NCBI GenBank assembly: GCA_900545585.1
Contig: UQZR01000013.1
Span: 1-64,000 of the forward strand
DNA length: 64,000 nt
Origin: an uncultured Eubacteriales bacterium
GTDB taxonomy: Bacteria; Bacillota; Clostridia; Oscillospirales; Oscillospiraceae
Direction of reading: 5' to 3'
The notes below the pieces were generated by a model. The model was given only the letters and a program-made list of their open reading frames with translations. It did no database searches and was not told the origin of the DNA. Both the position numbers and the translations under genes were made by a program. Positions 48,102-57,003 of this stretch are shown here, one piece after another (position 1 is the first letter of the stretch; the number at the start of each line of letters is the position of its first letter).

Positions 48102-48623
48102 ATGAAAAATAAAACTTTCTGGATCGCTGAGACGGCGGTCATGATCGCGCTGCTGGTGGCGCTGCAGTGGGCCACCAAGGCCCTGGGGCAGTTCGTCACC
48201 GGCTCCTGCGTCAATCTGGTGCTGGGCGTGTCCACCCTGGTGGGCGGCGTATGGTGCGGCGCGGTGGTGGCTCTGGTCAGCCCCTTCTGCGCCTTCCTGG
48301 TGGGCGTAGGCCCTGCCAAGCTGGCCATCGTGCCCTTCATCGCCGTGGGCAATCTGGTACTGGTGCTGGTACTCCACTTCATCGCCGGCGGCAAGCCCCT
48401 GGGGCTGCGCAGTTACCTGGCGGTGGCCGCGGCGGCCGTGTGCAAGTTCGTGGTGCTGTTCCTGCTGGTGACCAGAGTGGCCATTCCTGCTCTGAACCTG
48501 CCGGAGGCGGCAGCCTCCGCCATGTCCGCGTCCTTCTCCTGGCCTCAGCTGGTAACGGCGGCCATCGGCGGCGTCATCGCCGTCACCATCGCCCCCGCCA
48601 TCCGCAAGGCTCTGAAGCGCTGA
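48102..48623 (+). CDS. ECF transporter S component
   Basis: 173 residues with five or six membrane segments: IAETAVMIALLVALQWATKALGQ, LVLGVSTLVGGVWCGAVVALVSPF, LVGVGPAKLAIVPFIAVGNLVLVL, LAVAAAAVCKFVVLFL and PQLVTAAIGGVIAVTIAPAI. This is the small-molecule binding S protein of an energy-coupling-factor importer; the shared T and A units are not in the window. The ligand is unknown; vitamin or cofactor precursor is likely. RBS GAAAGAGG precedes ATG. Confidence 0.88.
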   Translation: MKNKTFWIAETAVMIALLVALQWATKALGQFVTGSCVNLVLGVSTLVGGVWCGAVVALVSPFCAFLVGVGPAKLAIVPFIAVGNLVLVLVLHFIAGGKPLGLRSYLAVAAAAVCKFVVLFLLVTRVAIPALNLPEAAASAMSASFSWPQLVTAAIGGVIAVTIAPAIRKALKR

Positions 48624-48630
48624 ACCTGTA

Positions 48631-48668
48631 TAAAAAAACATCCCGTGCCGATGCACGGGATGTTTTTT
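48631..48668. terminator. Bidirectional terminator
   Basis: AAAAAACATCCCGTG pairs with CACGGGATGTTTTTTT between the convergent S-component and hydrogenase genes. Confidence 0.93.
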
Positions 48669-48674
48669 TGCTTC

Positions 48675-50411
48675 TCAGTGGCCGCTGGGCATCTTCCATC
48701 CGAAGTGGTCGGTGTGCAGCAGCATATGGGCCTTGTGACCCAGCGGCTGGCGCAGGTACTCCTTATACAGCGCCTGTACGTCCTTGTTCTCATGGGAGAA
48801 GCGCACCTTTGTATTCTTGTCGATATTCCACAGCACGTCGCCGCGGCTGGCTGCCATCTCCACACTGTCGTGGATGGGCTGTCCGCCGCCGCCGGCGCAG
48901 CCGCCGGGACACGCCATGACCTCCACGAAGTCATAGTCCACCTCACCGGCGTCGATGGCGTTCATCAGCTTCCGGGTCGCACCCAGACTGCTGACCACCG
49001 CCACGCGCACGTCGCCTGCGCCGGGGATAGTGAACTTTGCCTCCTTCCAGCTGTCCATTCCTCGGACGGCGTGGAAGGCGTCGGGATCGGGGTTTTTCCC
49101 CGTTACCAGATAATAGGCGCTGCGCAGAGCCGCGTCCATGACGCCGCCGGTGGCACCGAATACCACGGCTGCGCCGGTGCCGAAGCCCAGAGGGCTGTCG
49201 AACGGCGTTTCCGACAGGACGGCGGGATTGATCTGCTCACCGCGGAACATGCGGACGATCTCGCGGGTGGTCAGCACCACGTCCACGTCGGGATCGCCCT
49301 CGGCGTCCCGCATGGTGGGCAGCGCCGCCTCCGCCTTCTTGGCGGTGCAGGGCATGATGGATACCACAAACAGCTTTTTGGGGTCCACGTTCAGCTGGTC
49401 GGCCAGATAGCTCTTGACCACAGCGCCGAACATCTGCTGGGGGCTCTTGGCCGTGGACAGGTTGCCGATGTAGGCGGGGAACTGGCTCTTGACGAACCGC
49501 ACCCAGCCGGGGCAGCAGCTGGTGAACATGGGCCAGTGGTACTTGTTGCGGTGGGTAAAGCGCTCGATGAACTCGCTGCCCTCCTCCATGATGGTCAGGT
49601 CGGCGGTGAAATTGGTGTCGAATACATAGTCGAAGCCCATGGTTTTCAGGGCCGTCACCATCCGCTCCGCCGTGGCGTACTTGGGGTCCAGGTGGAAGAA
49701 TTCCGCCCAGGCCGCCCGAACGGCGGGGGCCATCTGCACCACGGTGATGCGCTGGGGATCGGCCAGAGCGTCAAACACCTTGCCGGTGTCGTCGTGCTCC
49801 TGCAGACCGCCCACGGGACAGTGGGTGACGCACTGGCCGCAGAACGTGCAGTCGCTCTCGCCCAGCGTGCGGGTACGGGCCACGCCTACGGTGGTGTGGG
49901 AGCCGGTGCCCATCAGGTCCCAGATGCCCATGGTCTGCACCTTGTCGCAGATCTGGATGCAGCGCATGCACTTGACGCAGCGGTTCTCCAGCCGGATGAC
50001 GGGGTTGGAGAAGTCGTCGGGGATGTTCCGAAGATCTTCGATGTAGTGCTCGCCCAGCAGGTTGTAGTCATTGGTGAGCTGCTGGAGCTTGCAGTTGCCG
50101 CTGCGGGTACACTTGGTGCATTTGGTGTCGTGCTGGCTCAGCAGCAGCCGCAGGTTTACGCGCCGCGCCTCGCGGACGCGGGGGGAGTTGGTGTGGACCA
50201 CCATGCCCCGGGCCACCACGTTGTCGCAGGCGGGGACCAGACGGGGCTGCCCCTCCACCTCCACGGTGCAGATGCGGCAGGCGCCGATCTCATTGATGCC
50301 CTTGAGATAGCACAGGGTGGGGATCTCGATATGGACGCTGCGGGCCGCCTCCAGAATGGTGGTGTCCTCCGGCACCGTGACGGCATGGCCATCGATGGTC
50401 AGCGTTACCAT
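48675..50411 (-). CDS. hydA: Iron-only hydrogenase large subunit
   Basis: 578 residues, cytoplasmic [FeFe] hydrogenase. N-terminal plant-type 2Fe-2S domain (Cys in TLCYLKG, GACRICTVEV, VPACD), then His-Cys3 cluster (HDTKCTKC, SGNC), two 4Fe-4S clusters (CVKCMRCIQIC, CTFCGQCVTHCP), then the H-cluster domain: L1 TSCCPGWV near 296, L2 MPCTAKKAE near 350, L3 MACPGGCAGGGGQP near 496. All cluster ligands are present. Second gene of a two-gene operon with the NuoF/GltD-type subunit (7-base overlap); together they link hydrogen with NAD(P)H and probably ferredoxin. Confidence 0.95.
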   Translation of the reverse strand: MVTLTIDGHAVTVPEDTTILEAARSVHIEIPTLCYLKGINEIGACRICTVEVEGQPRLVPACDNVVARGMVVHTNSPRVREARRVNLRLLLSQHDTKCTKCTRSGNCKLQQLTNDYNLLGEHYIEDLRNIPDDFSNPVIRLENRCVKCMRCIQICDKVQTMGIWDLMGTGSHTTVGVARTRTLGESDCTFCGQCVTHCPVGGLQEHDDTGKVFDALADPQRITVVQMAPAVRAAWAEFFHLDPKYATAERMVTALKTMGFDYVFDTNFTADLTIMEEGSEFIERFTHRNKYHWPMFTSCCPGWVRFVKSQFPAYIGNLSTAKSPQQMFGAVVKSYLADQLNVDPKKLFVVSIMPCTAKKAEAALPTMRDAEGDPDVDVVLTTREIVRMFRGEQINPAVLSETPFDSPLGFGTGAAVVFGATGGVMDAALRSAYYLVTGKNPDPDAFHAVRGMDSWKEAKFTIPGAGDVRVAVVSSLGATRKLMNAIDAGEVDYDFVEVMACPGGCAGGGGQPIHDSVEMAASRGDVLWNIDKNTKVRFSHENKDVQALYKEYLRQPLGHKAHMLLHTDHFGWKMPSGH

Positions 50412-52240
50412 TTGACATTCCTCCCTCCTCTGAAAATACCGTAGCCGAAGTGGTCGCAGCGCAGGCAGCGGGACGCCTCAGTGCGGGCGCCCTCCTCCGT
50501 CAGGCCGCACTCGATGTCCTCGAAGTCGCACCGGCGTTCGCAGGCCTCCCGCTCGGTGGTGTTGATGCGCCCGTGAGGGCCGCGGTTGTTCAGCCGCGGG
50601 GACGGGATGTCCACATCCACCTCGATCTCGTGCTGGAAGCCCAGATGCACGTCGATGTTGGCCGCCGCCACCTTACCGGCGGCGATGGCGCGGATGGCCG
50701 TGGCGGGACCGGTGACGCAGTCGCCTCCGGCAAACAGGTTGTCCATGTCGCCTACCTGGCCGGACAGCCCTGCCACGAATACGCCCCGCTTGATGGGTAC
50801 ACCGGCCTGCTCGAAGCCCTGGATCTCAATGCCCTGTCCGATGGCCACCACGATGATGTCCGCGGGGATGCGCACCTCCGGCAGGTCGGCCTTGTTGGGC
50901 CGGGGGCGACCGGACTTGTCGGCCTCGCCGATGATCTGGGGCTGGACCCACAGCGCTGTGGCGCAGCCGTCCTCATCAGCCTCAATGCGGACGGGGGCCA
51001 TCAGGGTCTGGATCTCCGCGCCCTCGGCCATGGCGCCCGTCACCTCATCGGGCAGGGCCGTCATGTCCTCTATGCGGCGGCGGTAGACGCAGGTCACCTT
51101 GTCCGCCCCCAGACGGATGGAGCTGCGGGTCACGTCCATGGCCACGTTGCCGCCGCCGATGACCACTACCTGCTTGCCGGAGAAGTCCGGCATCACGTCG
51201 TCGCCGATGGCGCGCAGCATCTCCACGGCGGACATCACATTTTTGCTGTCCTCCCCGGGGATGCCCACCTTCTTGTCCTGGTGGGCGCCGATGGCGATAT
51301 ACAGGCAGTCGTATTCCTTCTGCAGCTCCTCCACCCACACGTCCACGCCCACGGTGGTGCCGGTGTGTGCTTCGATGCCCAGAGAGAGGATGGATTCGAT
51401 CTCCGCGTCCAGCAGCTGGCGGGGGAAACGGTAGCTGGGGATGCCGTAGCGCAGCATACCGCCCAGCTTCTCCCGCTCCTCGAACACCGTGACCTTATGG
51501 CCCATCAGCGCCAGATAGTAGGCGCAGCTCAGTCCGCTGGGTCCTCCTCCGATAATGGCCACCTTCTTGCCGGTAGGCGGCGCACAGGCGGGCTGGGGCA
51601 CATCGCCTGCGTGGTCCACGGCGTAGCGCTTCAGGCCGCGGATGTTGATGGCGTCGTCGATCATGTTCCGGCGGCACCGCGCCTCGCAGGGGTGCTCGCA
51701 GATGTAAGCGCAGGCGGTGGGGAAGGGGTTGTCCTTCCGGATCAGGCGCACCGCGTCGGCGCAGCGTCCCTCGCCCACCAGCGCCATGTAGCCCGGCACA
51801 TCCACGCCCGCGGGGCACAGCGCCACGCAGGGCACCGGCAGCTGCAGGCCCGCCAGACATCGATGGTGCTGGATGTGCTCCTCGTAGTCGTCGCGGAAGC
51901 CCTCCAGTCCGTCCAGCACCAGCCTGGCCGCATCGCGGCCGATGGCGCAGTCGGCGGTGTTCAGCGTGGTACGGGCGGTCTTTTCGATGATGTCGATAGT
52001 GCCCATGTCGGCGGTGCCGTCCAGCACCGTGGCGATGAGCTTGCTCAGCTGCCCCAGACCGATGCGGCAGGGCACGCACTTGCCGCAGGACTGTGCGTGG
52101 CACAGATGCAGGAACGCCAGCGACATGTCCACGGGGCACAGACCCGGGGGACTGGCGGCGATGCGGCGCTCTACATCGCGGTAGAGGTTATCTACCACGG
52201 TCTGCGCGCGGCTGGGACTCTTGATGTCAAGTCTGCTCAA
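50405..52240 (-). CDS. NuoF-tail/GltD-type flavoprotein subunit of the hydrogenase
   Basis: 611 residues. The first 120 resemble the 4Fe-4S tail of NuoF (QSCGKCVPCRIGLGQLSKL with later TADCAIG). The rest is a GltD-type NAD(P)H:acceptor part: 4Fe-4S binding Cys in LCPAGVDVPGYM and CEHPCEARCRR, FAD site VAIIGGGPSGLSCAYYLAL, NAD(P) site VVVIGGGNVAMDVTRSSIRLGA, then the C-terminal CXXC region (CERRCDFEDIECG, CLRCDHFG). It feeds or accepts electrons of HydA. The unusual fusion and the absence of a NuoE or HydB/HydC gene are noted. First gene of the operon. Confidence 0.88.
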   Translation of the reverse strand: MSRLDIKSPSRAQTVVDNLYRDVERRIAASPPGLCPVDMSLAFLHLCHAQSCGKCVPCRIGLGQLSKLIATVLDGTADMGTIDIIEKTARTTLNTADCAIGRDAARLVLDGLEGFRDDYEEHIQHHRCLAGLQLPVPCVALCPAGVDVPGYMALVGEGRCADAVRLIRKDNPFPTACAYICEHPCEARCRRNMIDDAINIRGLKRYAVDHAGDVPQPACAPPTGKKVAIIGGGPSGLSCAYYLALMGHKVTVFEEREKLGGMLRYGIPSYRFPRQLLDAEIESILSLGIEAHTGTTVGVDVWVEELQKEYDCLYIAIGAHQDKKVGIPGEDSKNVMSAVEMLRAIGDDVMPDFSGKQVVVIGGGNVAMDVTRSSIRLGADKVTCVYRRRIEDMTALPDEVTGAMAEGAEIQTLMAPVRIEADEDGCATALWVQPQIIGEADKSGRPRPNKADLPEVRIPADIIVVAIGQGIEIQGFEQAGVPIKRGVFVAGLSGQVGDMDNLFAGGDCVTGPATAIRAIAAGKVAAANIDVHLGFQHEIEVDVDIPSPRLNNRGPHGRINTTEREACERRCDFEDIECGLTEEGARTEASRCLRCDHFGYGIFRGGRNVKW

Positions 52241-52307
52241 GGCAGAGACCTCCTTTCATCTGAGCGGGGCACAGCGCCCTGCCCGGAACGATGCTAAAGT
52301 TGCATTT

Positions 52308-52335
52308 AGAATACCACAAAAAGTGAAAAAGTCAA
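52308..52335 (-). promoter_or_regulatory. Promoter of the hydrogenase operon
   Basis: On the minus strand TTGACT, 16 bases, TATTCT. An imperfect palindrome TTGTTTAAGCAA lies upstream (near 52350-52361), partly like a Rex site but too weak to call. Confidence 0.65.
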
Positions 52336-52484
52336 TTGAATCAAAAAAGTTGTTTAAGCAATGAAAAATTCTCAAAAAATGGCGCTTATTGTCTATAATA
52401 ATTTTAACATACCTGCGCCGCAGTACCAAAAAACGCGTACTTACACGAAACTTTTTCTTGTCGGGAGGTTTTTTTCGCCCATCC

Positions 52485-52513
52485 TTGACAGGGGCACGGT
52501 GCGGATATATAAT
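52485..52513 (+). promoter_or_regulatory. Promoter of trkH
   Basis: TTGACA, 17 bases, TATAAT: consensus. Confidence 0.9.
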
Positions 52514-52560
52514 TCAAATGTATGCGGTCTGGACGGCCGCACCATACCATGTGAAAACAG

Positions 52561-52603
52561 GGCATCCCCGCCGCCCCGCAGTCAGAGGGGGATGCCTGCT
52601 TTT
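52561..52603 (+). terminator. Terminator-like hairpin in the trkH leader
   Basis: GGCATCCCC pairs with GGGGATGCC, followed by TGCTTTT. It lies between the trkH promoter and its start, so it may be an attenuator. The rest of the 52241-52484 gap is AT-rich promoter sequence with no gene. Confidence 0.55.
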
Positions 52604-52635
52604 GCCGCGCTTCGCCGCGGCTATGAGGAACTGCT

Positions 52636-54075
52636 ATGAACTTTCGTTTGGTCGCAAATATCACCAGCTACGTGCTGTGGGTGGAGGCAGGCTTTCTGCT
52701 GCTGCCGCTGGCGGTGTCGGTGTTCTCCGGCGAGGCGTGGCTGCCGTTTTTCATCACGGCGGTGCTATGCATCCTGATCGGCGGCGCGCTGCATCTGGTG
52801 CCGGTGAAAAAGCGAAAAATGCACGGGCGGGACGGCTTTATGGCCGTGGCTCTGGGCTGGATCGCCCTGTCCCTGACGGGAGCGCTTCCCTACGTGCTCA
52901 CCGGTGCGCTGGACAGCTACGTGGACGCTGTGTTTGAAACGGTGTCCGGCCTGACCACCACCGGCTCCACGGTGTTCCCTGAGGTGGAGCACCTGCCCTA
53001 CAGCGTTCTGCTGTGGCGCTCCCTGACCCAATGGATGGGCGGTATGGGCGTTCTGGTGCTGTTTCTGGCGCTGATGCCCAAGCTGGGGGACGGTGCGGTG
53101 TACCTGATGCGGGCGGAGAGCCCGGGCCCCATCAAGTCCAAGCTGGTGCCCAAGGTGGGCAGCACCGCCAAGATCCTGTACGGCATCTACGTGGCGCTGA
53201 CAGTACTGGAGATGGCCTGCCTGCGCATCGCGGGGCTCAGCTGGTTCTCCGCGGTGAACCACGCCTTCACCACCATGGCCACCGGCGGCTTTTCCATCAA
53301 CAACACCTCGCTGGCGGGCAGCAGTCCTGCGGTGATGTGGATCATTACCGTCTTTTCGTTTCTGGCGGGCGTCAACTTCTCCCTGCTGTTCCTGGCCGCC
53401 ACCGGCAAGCTCCGTACCGCCCTGCGCAGCGAGGAGCTGCGGGTCTACACCACCATCGTGGTGAGTGTGACGCTGCTGATCTGCGTGTGCCTGCGTGTGC
53501 AGGCGGGGGTGCCGCTGGGCGAATCCGTGACGGACGCGGCGTTCCAGACCGTGACCATCATGACCACCACCGGCTTTGCCACCGTGGATTTCGCCCTGTG
53601 GCCCACGTTCTGCCGTATGGCGCTGCTGGTGCTGATGTTCACCGGCGGCTGCGCCGGCTCCACCTCCGGCGGTATGAAGCTGTCCCGTGTGCTGATCCTT
53701 TGGAAATCGCTGGTCCGCGAGCTAAAGCGCATGGTCCACCCCAACCACGTCAGCGTCATCACAGTGGACGGTCAGCCCGTGGAGGAGCGTGTCGTCTTGT
53801 CTACCGGCGCGTATATCATGGCCTATATGGCGGTGGTGCTGACCGGCGCGCTGGTGGTGAGCTGGGATAACTACGGCTTTCAGGAATCCTTCGCCGCGTC
53901 CCTGACCTGCATCAGCAACGTGGGACCCGGCCTGGGTATTCTTGGCCCTATGGAAAACTTTTCCATCCTGTCACCGCTGAGCAAGCTGGTGCTGTCGCTG
54001 GAGATGCTTACCGGCCGTCTGGAGCTGATGCCCATGCTGGCCCTGATGACCCGCGGCGCGTGGAGCGACCGCTGA
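52636..54075 (+). CDS. trkH: TrkH-family potassium uptake membrane subunit
   Basis: 479 residues. Four selectivity-filter loops can be seen: SGLTTTGST, TTMATGGFS, TIMTTTGFAT and CISNVGPGLG. The membrane halves MGGMGVLVLFLALMPKLG and FTGGCAGSTSGGMKLSRV are typical of TrkH/KtrB. A TrkA/KtrA gating partner is expected elsewhere; none is in the window. It starts after GAGGAACTGCT (weak ribosome site GAGGA). Potassium-dependent control by the leader hairpin is possible. Confidence 0.94.
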   Translation: MNFRLVANITSYVLWVEAGFLLLPLAVSVFSGEAWLPFFITAVLCILIGGALHLVPVKKRKMHGRDGFMAVALGWIALSLTGALPYVLTGALDSYVDAVFETVSGLTTTGSTVFPEVEHLPYSVLLWRSLTQWMGGMGVLVLFLALMPKLGDGAVYLMRAESPGPIKSKLVPKVGSTAKILYGIYVALTVLEMACLRIAGLSWFSAVNHAFTTMATGGFSINNTSLAGSSPAVMWIITVFSFLAGVNFSLLFLAATGKLRTALRSEELRVYTTIVVSVTLLICVCLRVQAGVPLGESVTDAAFQTVTIMTTTGFATVDFALWPTFCRMALLVLMFTGGCAGSTSGGMKLSRVLILWKSLVRELKRMVHPNHVSVITVDGQPVEERVVLSTGAYIMAYMAVVLTGALVVSWDNYGFQESFAASLTCISNVGPGLGILGPMENFSILSPLSKLVLSLEMLTGRLELMPMLALMTRGAWSDR

Positions 54076-54079
54076 ACTG

Positions 54080-54113
54080 GAAAAAAACGGGAGCGCCGCT
54101 CCCGTTTTTTCGT
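54080..54113 (+). terminator. Intrinsic terminator of trkH
   Basis: GAAAAAAACGGGAGC pairs with GCTCCCGTTTTTTC around GCC. Confidence 0.92.
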
Positions 54114-54258
54114 GTAAAACAATGGCATGATGAAGAAATAACCCAAATGGCCGGAAAAGTTCCAAATACTGTTATTTTGCAAAGTGACAAATGCAACAGA
54201 TGAACGCGCGGCGGCGGGAGTATACTGACACTGCACAACACGAATAGGAGGGATCTGC

Positions 54259-54942
54259 ATGATCCGGAGGATCATTCACATCGATGAGGAAAAGTGTAAC
54301 GGCTGCGGCAAGTGTGTCCACGCCTGCCACGAGGGGGCCATCGACCTGGTGAACGGCAAGGCCAGGCTGATGCGGGAGCACTACTGCGACGGGCTGGGAG
54401 ACTGTCTGCCGTCCTGCCCCACCGGCGCCATCACCTTTGAGGAGCGGGAGGCTCCTGCCTACGACGAGGCGGCGGTGAAGGCCGCCCAGGCTGCCAAGGC
54501 GGCGGCCCACACCGGCTGTCCCGGCAGCCGCATCCGGCAGATGACGGCGAAAGCCCCTGCGGCAGCGGGAGAGTCCGTGCCCGGGCAGCTCACCAACTGG
54601 CCGGTGCAGATCAAGCTGGCGCCCACGGCAGGCCCCGCCTTTGCGGGCCGCGATCTGCTGATCGCCGCGGACTGCACTGCCTATACTTACGGCGACTTCC
54701 ACCGCCGATTCCTCTCAGGCCGGACGCTGCTCATCGGCTGTCCCAAGCTGGACATGGTGGATTACAGCGAGAAGCTCACCGCCATTTTCCGGGGAAATGA
54801 CATCCGCTCCGTGACGCTGCTGCGGATGGAAGTGCCCTGCTGCGGCGGGCTGGAGCACGCAGTGAAAACAGCGCTGGCCGCCTGCGGCAAGGACATCCCG
54901 CTGACGGTGCAGGTGGTGAACATCGACGGCACGCTGGCGTAA
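54259..54942 (+). CDS. Ferredoxin-domain protein with a C-terminal iron-sulfur-type domain
   Basis: 227 residues. N-terminal 2[4Fe-4S] domain (CNGCGKCVHACHEGAI and CDGLGDCLPSCPTGAI) and a C-terminal part with GCPKLDMVD and VPCCGGLEHAVKTAL (Cys pair). I recall proteins of this plan beside hydroxylamine reductase and nitrate-stress genes in Clostridia, but hcp is not here. TATACT lies at 54221-54226 without a good -35, so an activator may be needed. AGGAGG precedes ATG. Confidence 0.88.
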   Translation: MIRRIIHIDEEKCNGCGKCVHACHEGAIDLVNGKARLMREHYCDGLGDCLPSCPTGAITFEEREAPAYDEAAVKAAQAAKAAAHTGCPGSRIRQMTAKAPAAAGESVPGQLTNWPVQIKLAPTAGPAFAGRDLLIAADCTAYTYGDFHRRFLSGRTLLIGCPKLDMVDYSEKLTAIFRGNDIRSVTLLRMEVPCCGGLEHAVKTALAACGKDIPLTVQVVNIDGTLA

Positions 54943-54963
54943 CAGAGCGGCCGAAAAAGTTGC

Positions 54964-55004
54964 AAAAAAGGGACGCAGCCGGTTTTCCGGCTGCGTCCCT
55001 TCTG
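54964..55004. terminator. Bidirectional terminator
   Basis: AAGGGACGCAGCCGG pairs with CCGGCTGCGTCCCTT around TTTT. Confidence 0.92.
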
Positions 55005-55023
55005 TCATGTCATGAAATCAGCA

Positions 55024-55284
55024 TCAGGCGTTGGCGGCGCAGTACGCCTCGTAGCGGCTCTGGAGCCACGCCTTCAGCGCCTCCACGCCGTCGTCGTCCC
55101 AGGGAAAATCCTGCTCCGCCACATCCGCAGCCAGCTCGTAGCACAGTTGGGAGTAGACAGCGGCGTGGATGACGTTTTCCTTGGCGTCGTTGTTAAAGCG
55201 ATAGCGGAACTCGCCAATGGAGCCGGTGTAGATAAAGGCCCGCTTGAACCAGCGGGGCGTCAGCTCGGTGAACTGAGGGTGCAT
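55024..55284 (-). CDS. Conserved hypothetical small protein
   Basis: 86 residues from ATG 55284 after AAAGGAC. It has a globular composition (HPQFTELTPRWFKRAFIYTGSIGEFRYRFNNDAKENVIHAAVYSQLCYELAADVAEQDFPW), no signal peptide and no membrane segment. I do not recognise the family. The regular codon use and clear ribosome site support a real gene. It stands alone between terminators. Confidence 0.6.
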   Translation of the reverse strand: MHPQFTELTPRWFKRAFIYTGSIGEFRYRFNNDAKENVIHAAVYSQLCYELAADVAEQDFPWDDDGVEALKAWLQSRYEAYCAANA

Positions 55285-55379
55285 AGCAGTCTGTCCTTTC
55301 GGAAAAAGTGGCGCGGCGCGCCTATGGACAGTATAGCACAGACAGCGGCGCTTGTCCAAGACTTTTGACGGCGGGGTCT

Positions 55380-55479
55380 GGCGGGCGTCTCGGCGATAGC
55401 TACGGGCTTAACGGAAAGCTGAGCGAGGGGGTGCCGCTGACGGCGTATCAAATCCAGCTTCGGGACCGAATCATCTGAC
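55380..55479 (+). pseudogene. Short gene-tail remnant
   Basis: A frame ending in YGLNGKLSEGVPLTAYQIQL, then RDRII and a stop, has no start codon or ribosome site. It looks like the tail of a lost gene or of a repeat. No family is named. Confidence 0.25.
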
Positions 55480-55555
55480 GGCGGCATATTTTGCGGTTGA
55501 CCTTTTGGCTCACAGCAGGTATAGTGGTAGGACGATGATCGAGAGGAGTGGGGAC

Positions 55556-56962
55556 GTGAAAAAAGACCTGCTGGCGGCGCTGCGGCACGGCGAAGAGCTG
55601 ACACTGCGGCAGCAGACAACGATGGCATTGCAGCTGAGTATCCCCGCCATTCTGGCGCAGCTGTCGTCCATCGCGATGCAGTATATTGATTCATCCATGG
55701 TGGGGCATCTGGGCCGCGAGGCCAGCGCCGCCATCGGATTGGTAGCGTCCAGCACGTGGCTTCTGATGGGCCTGTGCCGTGCGCTGACGGTGGGTTTCTG
55801 CGTCCAGACGGCCCAGCGCATCGGCGCGGGGGAGGAGCGGGATGCCCGCAATCTGGTGAAGCAGAGCCTGCTGGTGGGAGTGGCCTTCGGAATGGTACTG
55901 GCAGCGCTGTCCGCCGCGCTGGCCGGACCGCTGCCCCACTGGCTGGGAGCGGAGGAGAGCATCTGGGCTGACGCCTCCGCGTACTTTTTGGTGTTCGCTC
56001 TGTTCCTGCCGGCACTGCAGCTGAACGGGCTGGGCGCGGCGCTTTTGCAGGCGGGCGGCAACATGCGGACGCCCAGCGCCCTGCTGGTGCTGATGTGCGG
56101 GCTGGATGTGCTGTTCAACCTGCTGCTTATCTTCCCCACCCGTCAGGTCGGGGGGTTCACCCTGCCGGGGGCGGGACTGGGCGTGGCCGGTGCGGCGCTG
56201 GGCACGGGATTGGCGGAGGCGGTCATCGCGCTGTTGATGTGCATGTACCTGCTGCGCTCGCCTATGCTGGGGCTGCGGCGGGGCGAGAAGCTGCGGTTCG
56301 TGCCGCAGCAGCTGAAACGGGCCTTGCGGCTGGGGATGCCGGTGGCCATCGAGCATGCGGTGATGTCCGGCGGACAGATCGTTACCACCGGCGTGATCGC
56401 GCCGCTGGGGACGCTGTCCATCGCAGCCAACTCCTTCGCCGTCACGGCGGAGGCGCTGTGCTACATGCCGGGGACCGGCGTGGAGACGGCAGCGGTGACG
56501 CTGATCGGCCAGAGCGTAGGCGCCAGGCGGCGGGATCTGGTGACGCGGCTGAGCTGGGTGACGGTGCTGCTGGGCATGGGCATCATGGCGGTGATGTCGG
56601 CGTGCATGTATGTGCTGGCACCGTGGATCATCGGGTTGCTGAGCCCCGATGCCCAGGTGGTGGCGCTGGGGACGGAGGTGCTGCGCATCGTGGTGTTCGC
56701 CGAGCCGCTGTTCGGCGCGGCTATGGTGTGCGCCGGTGTGTTCCAGGGGGCGGGCAGCTCCCTGCTCAGCTCCGTGCTGAACTTCGCCAGTATGTGGGGC
56801 GTCCGTATCCCGCTGACGCTGCTGCTCACTTCCCGGCTGGGTCTGCACGGCGCGTGGGTCGCCATGTGCATAGAGCTGTGCTTCCGCGGGGTGCTGTTTT
56901 TGTTCTGCCTGTGGCGGAAATTCTGGCTGCCCAAGGACCTGCGGGAGCCGGTACAACGATAA
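55556..56962 (+). CDS. MATE-family efflux transporter, second
   Basis: 468 residues from GTG 55556, 8 bases after GAGAGGAG; the ATG at 55535 precedes that site. Twelve membrane segments with MATE motifs (IPAILAQLSSIAMQYIDSSMVGHLG, GGQIVTTGVIAPLGTLSIAANSFAVTAEALCYMPGTGVETAAVTLIGQSVGA). The latter resembles DinF/NorM-type proteins and is only distantly similar to the first MATE protein at 12.7-14.1 kb. Likely sodium or proton driven export; substrate unknown. Confidence 0.92.
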   Translation: MKKDLLAALRHGEELTLRQQTTMALQLSIPAILAQLSSIAMQYIDSSMVGHLGREASAAIGLVASSTWLLMGLCRALTVGFCVQTAQRIGAGEERDARNLVKQSLLVGVAFGMVLAALSAALAGPLPHWLGAEESIWADASAYFLVFALFLPALQLNGLGAALLQAGGNMRTPSALLVLMCGLDVLFNLLLIFPTRQVGGFTLPGAGLGVAGAALGTGLAEAVIALLMCMYLLRSPMLGLRRGEKLRFVPQQLKRALRLGMPVAIEHAVMSGGQIVTTGVIAPLGTLSIAANSFAVTAEALCYMPGTGVETAAVTLIGQSVGARRRDLVTRLSWVTVLLGMGIMAVMSACMYVLAPWIIGLLSPDAQVVALGTEVLRIVVFAEPLFGAAMVCAGVFQGAGSSLLSSVLNFASMWGVRIPLTLLLTSRLGLHGAWVAMCIELCFRGVLFLFCLWRKFWLPKDLREPVQR

Positions 56963-56964
56963 CT

Positions 56965-57003
56965 GAAGCTCCCCTCGATGCTTTGCATCGGGGGGAGCTT
57001 TGG
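56965..57003 (+). terminator. Intrinsic terminator of the second MATE gene
   Basis: AAGCTCCCCTCGATG pairs with GCATCGGGGGGAGCTTT (loop CTTT) with a T tail. Confidence 0.88.

Noticed and set aside
50450..52297. 615-codon open frame antisense to the NuoF/GltD-type subunit.
   Set aside because: Low-complexity His/Gly/Val/Ala-rich product without any motif; the minus-strand gene has complete cofactor motifs.
52345..52365. Rex site TTGTTTAAGCAA upstream of the hydrogenase promoter.
   Set aside because: It matches only part of the Rex consensus and lies upstream of the -35 box rather than over the promoter. Kept as a remark only.
52514..52635. c-di-AMP (ydaO) riboswitch before trkH.
   Set aside because: The leader is too short and I cannot find the conserved core of that class; only a simple hairpin is seen.
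55260..56015. 251-codon minus-strand frame across the start of the second MATE gene.
   Set aside because: Pro/Arg/Ser-rich shadow frame; it overlaps the real small gene at 55024-55284 and the MATE N-terminus.
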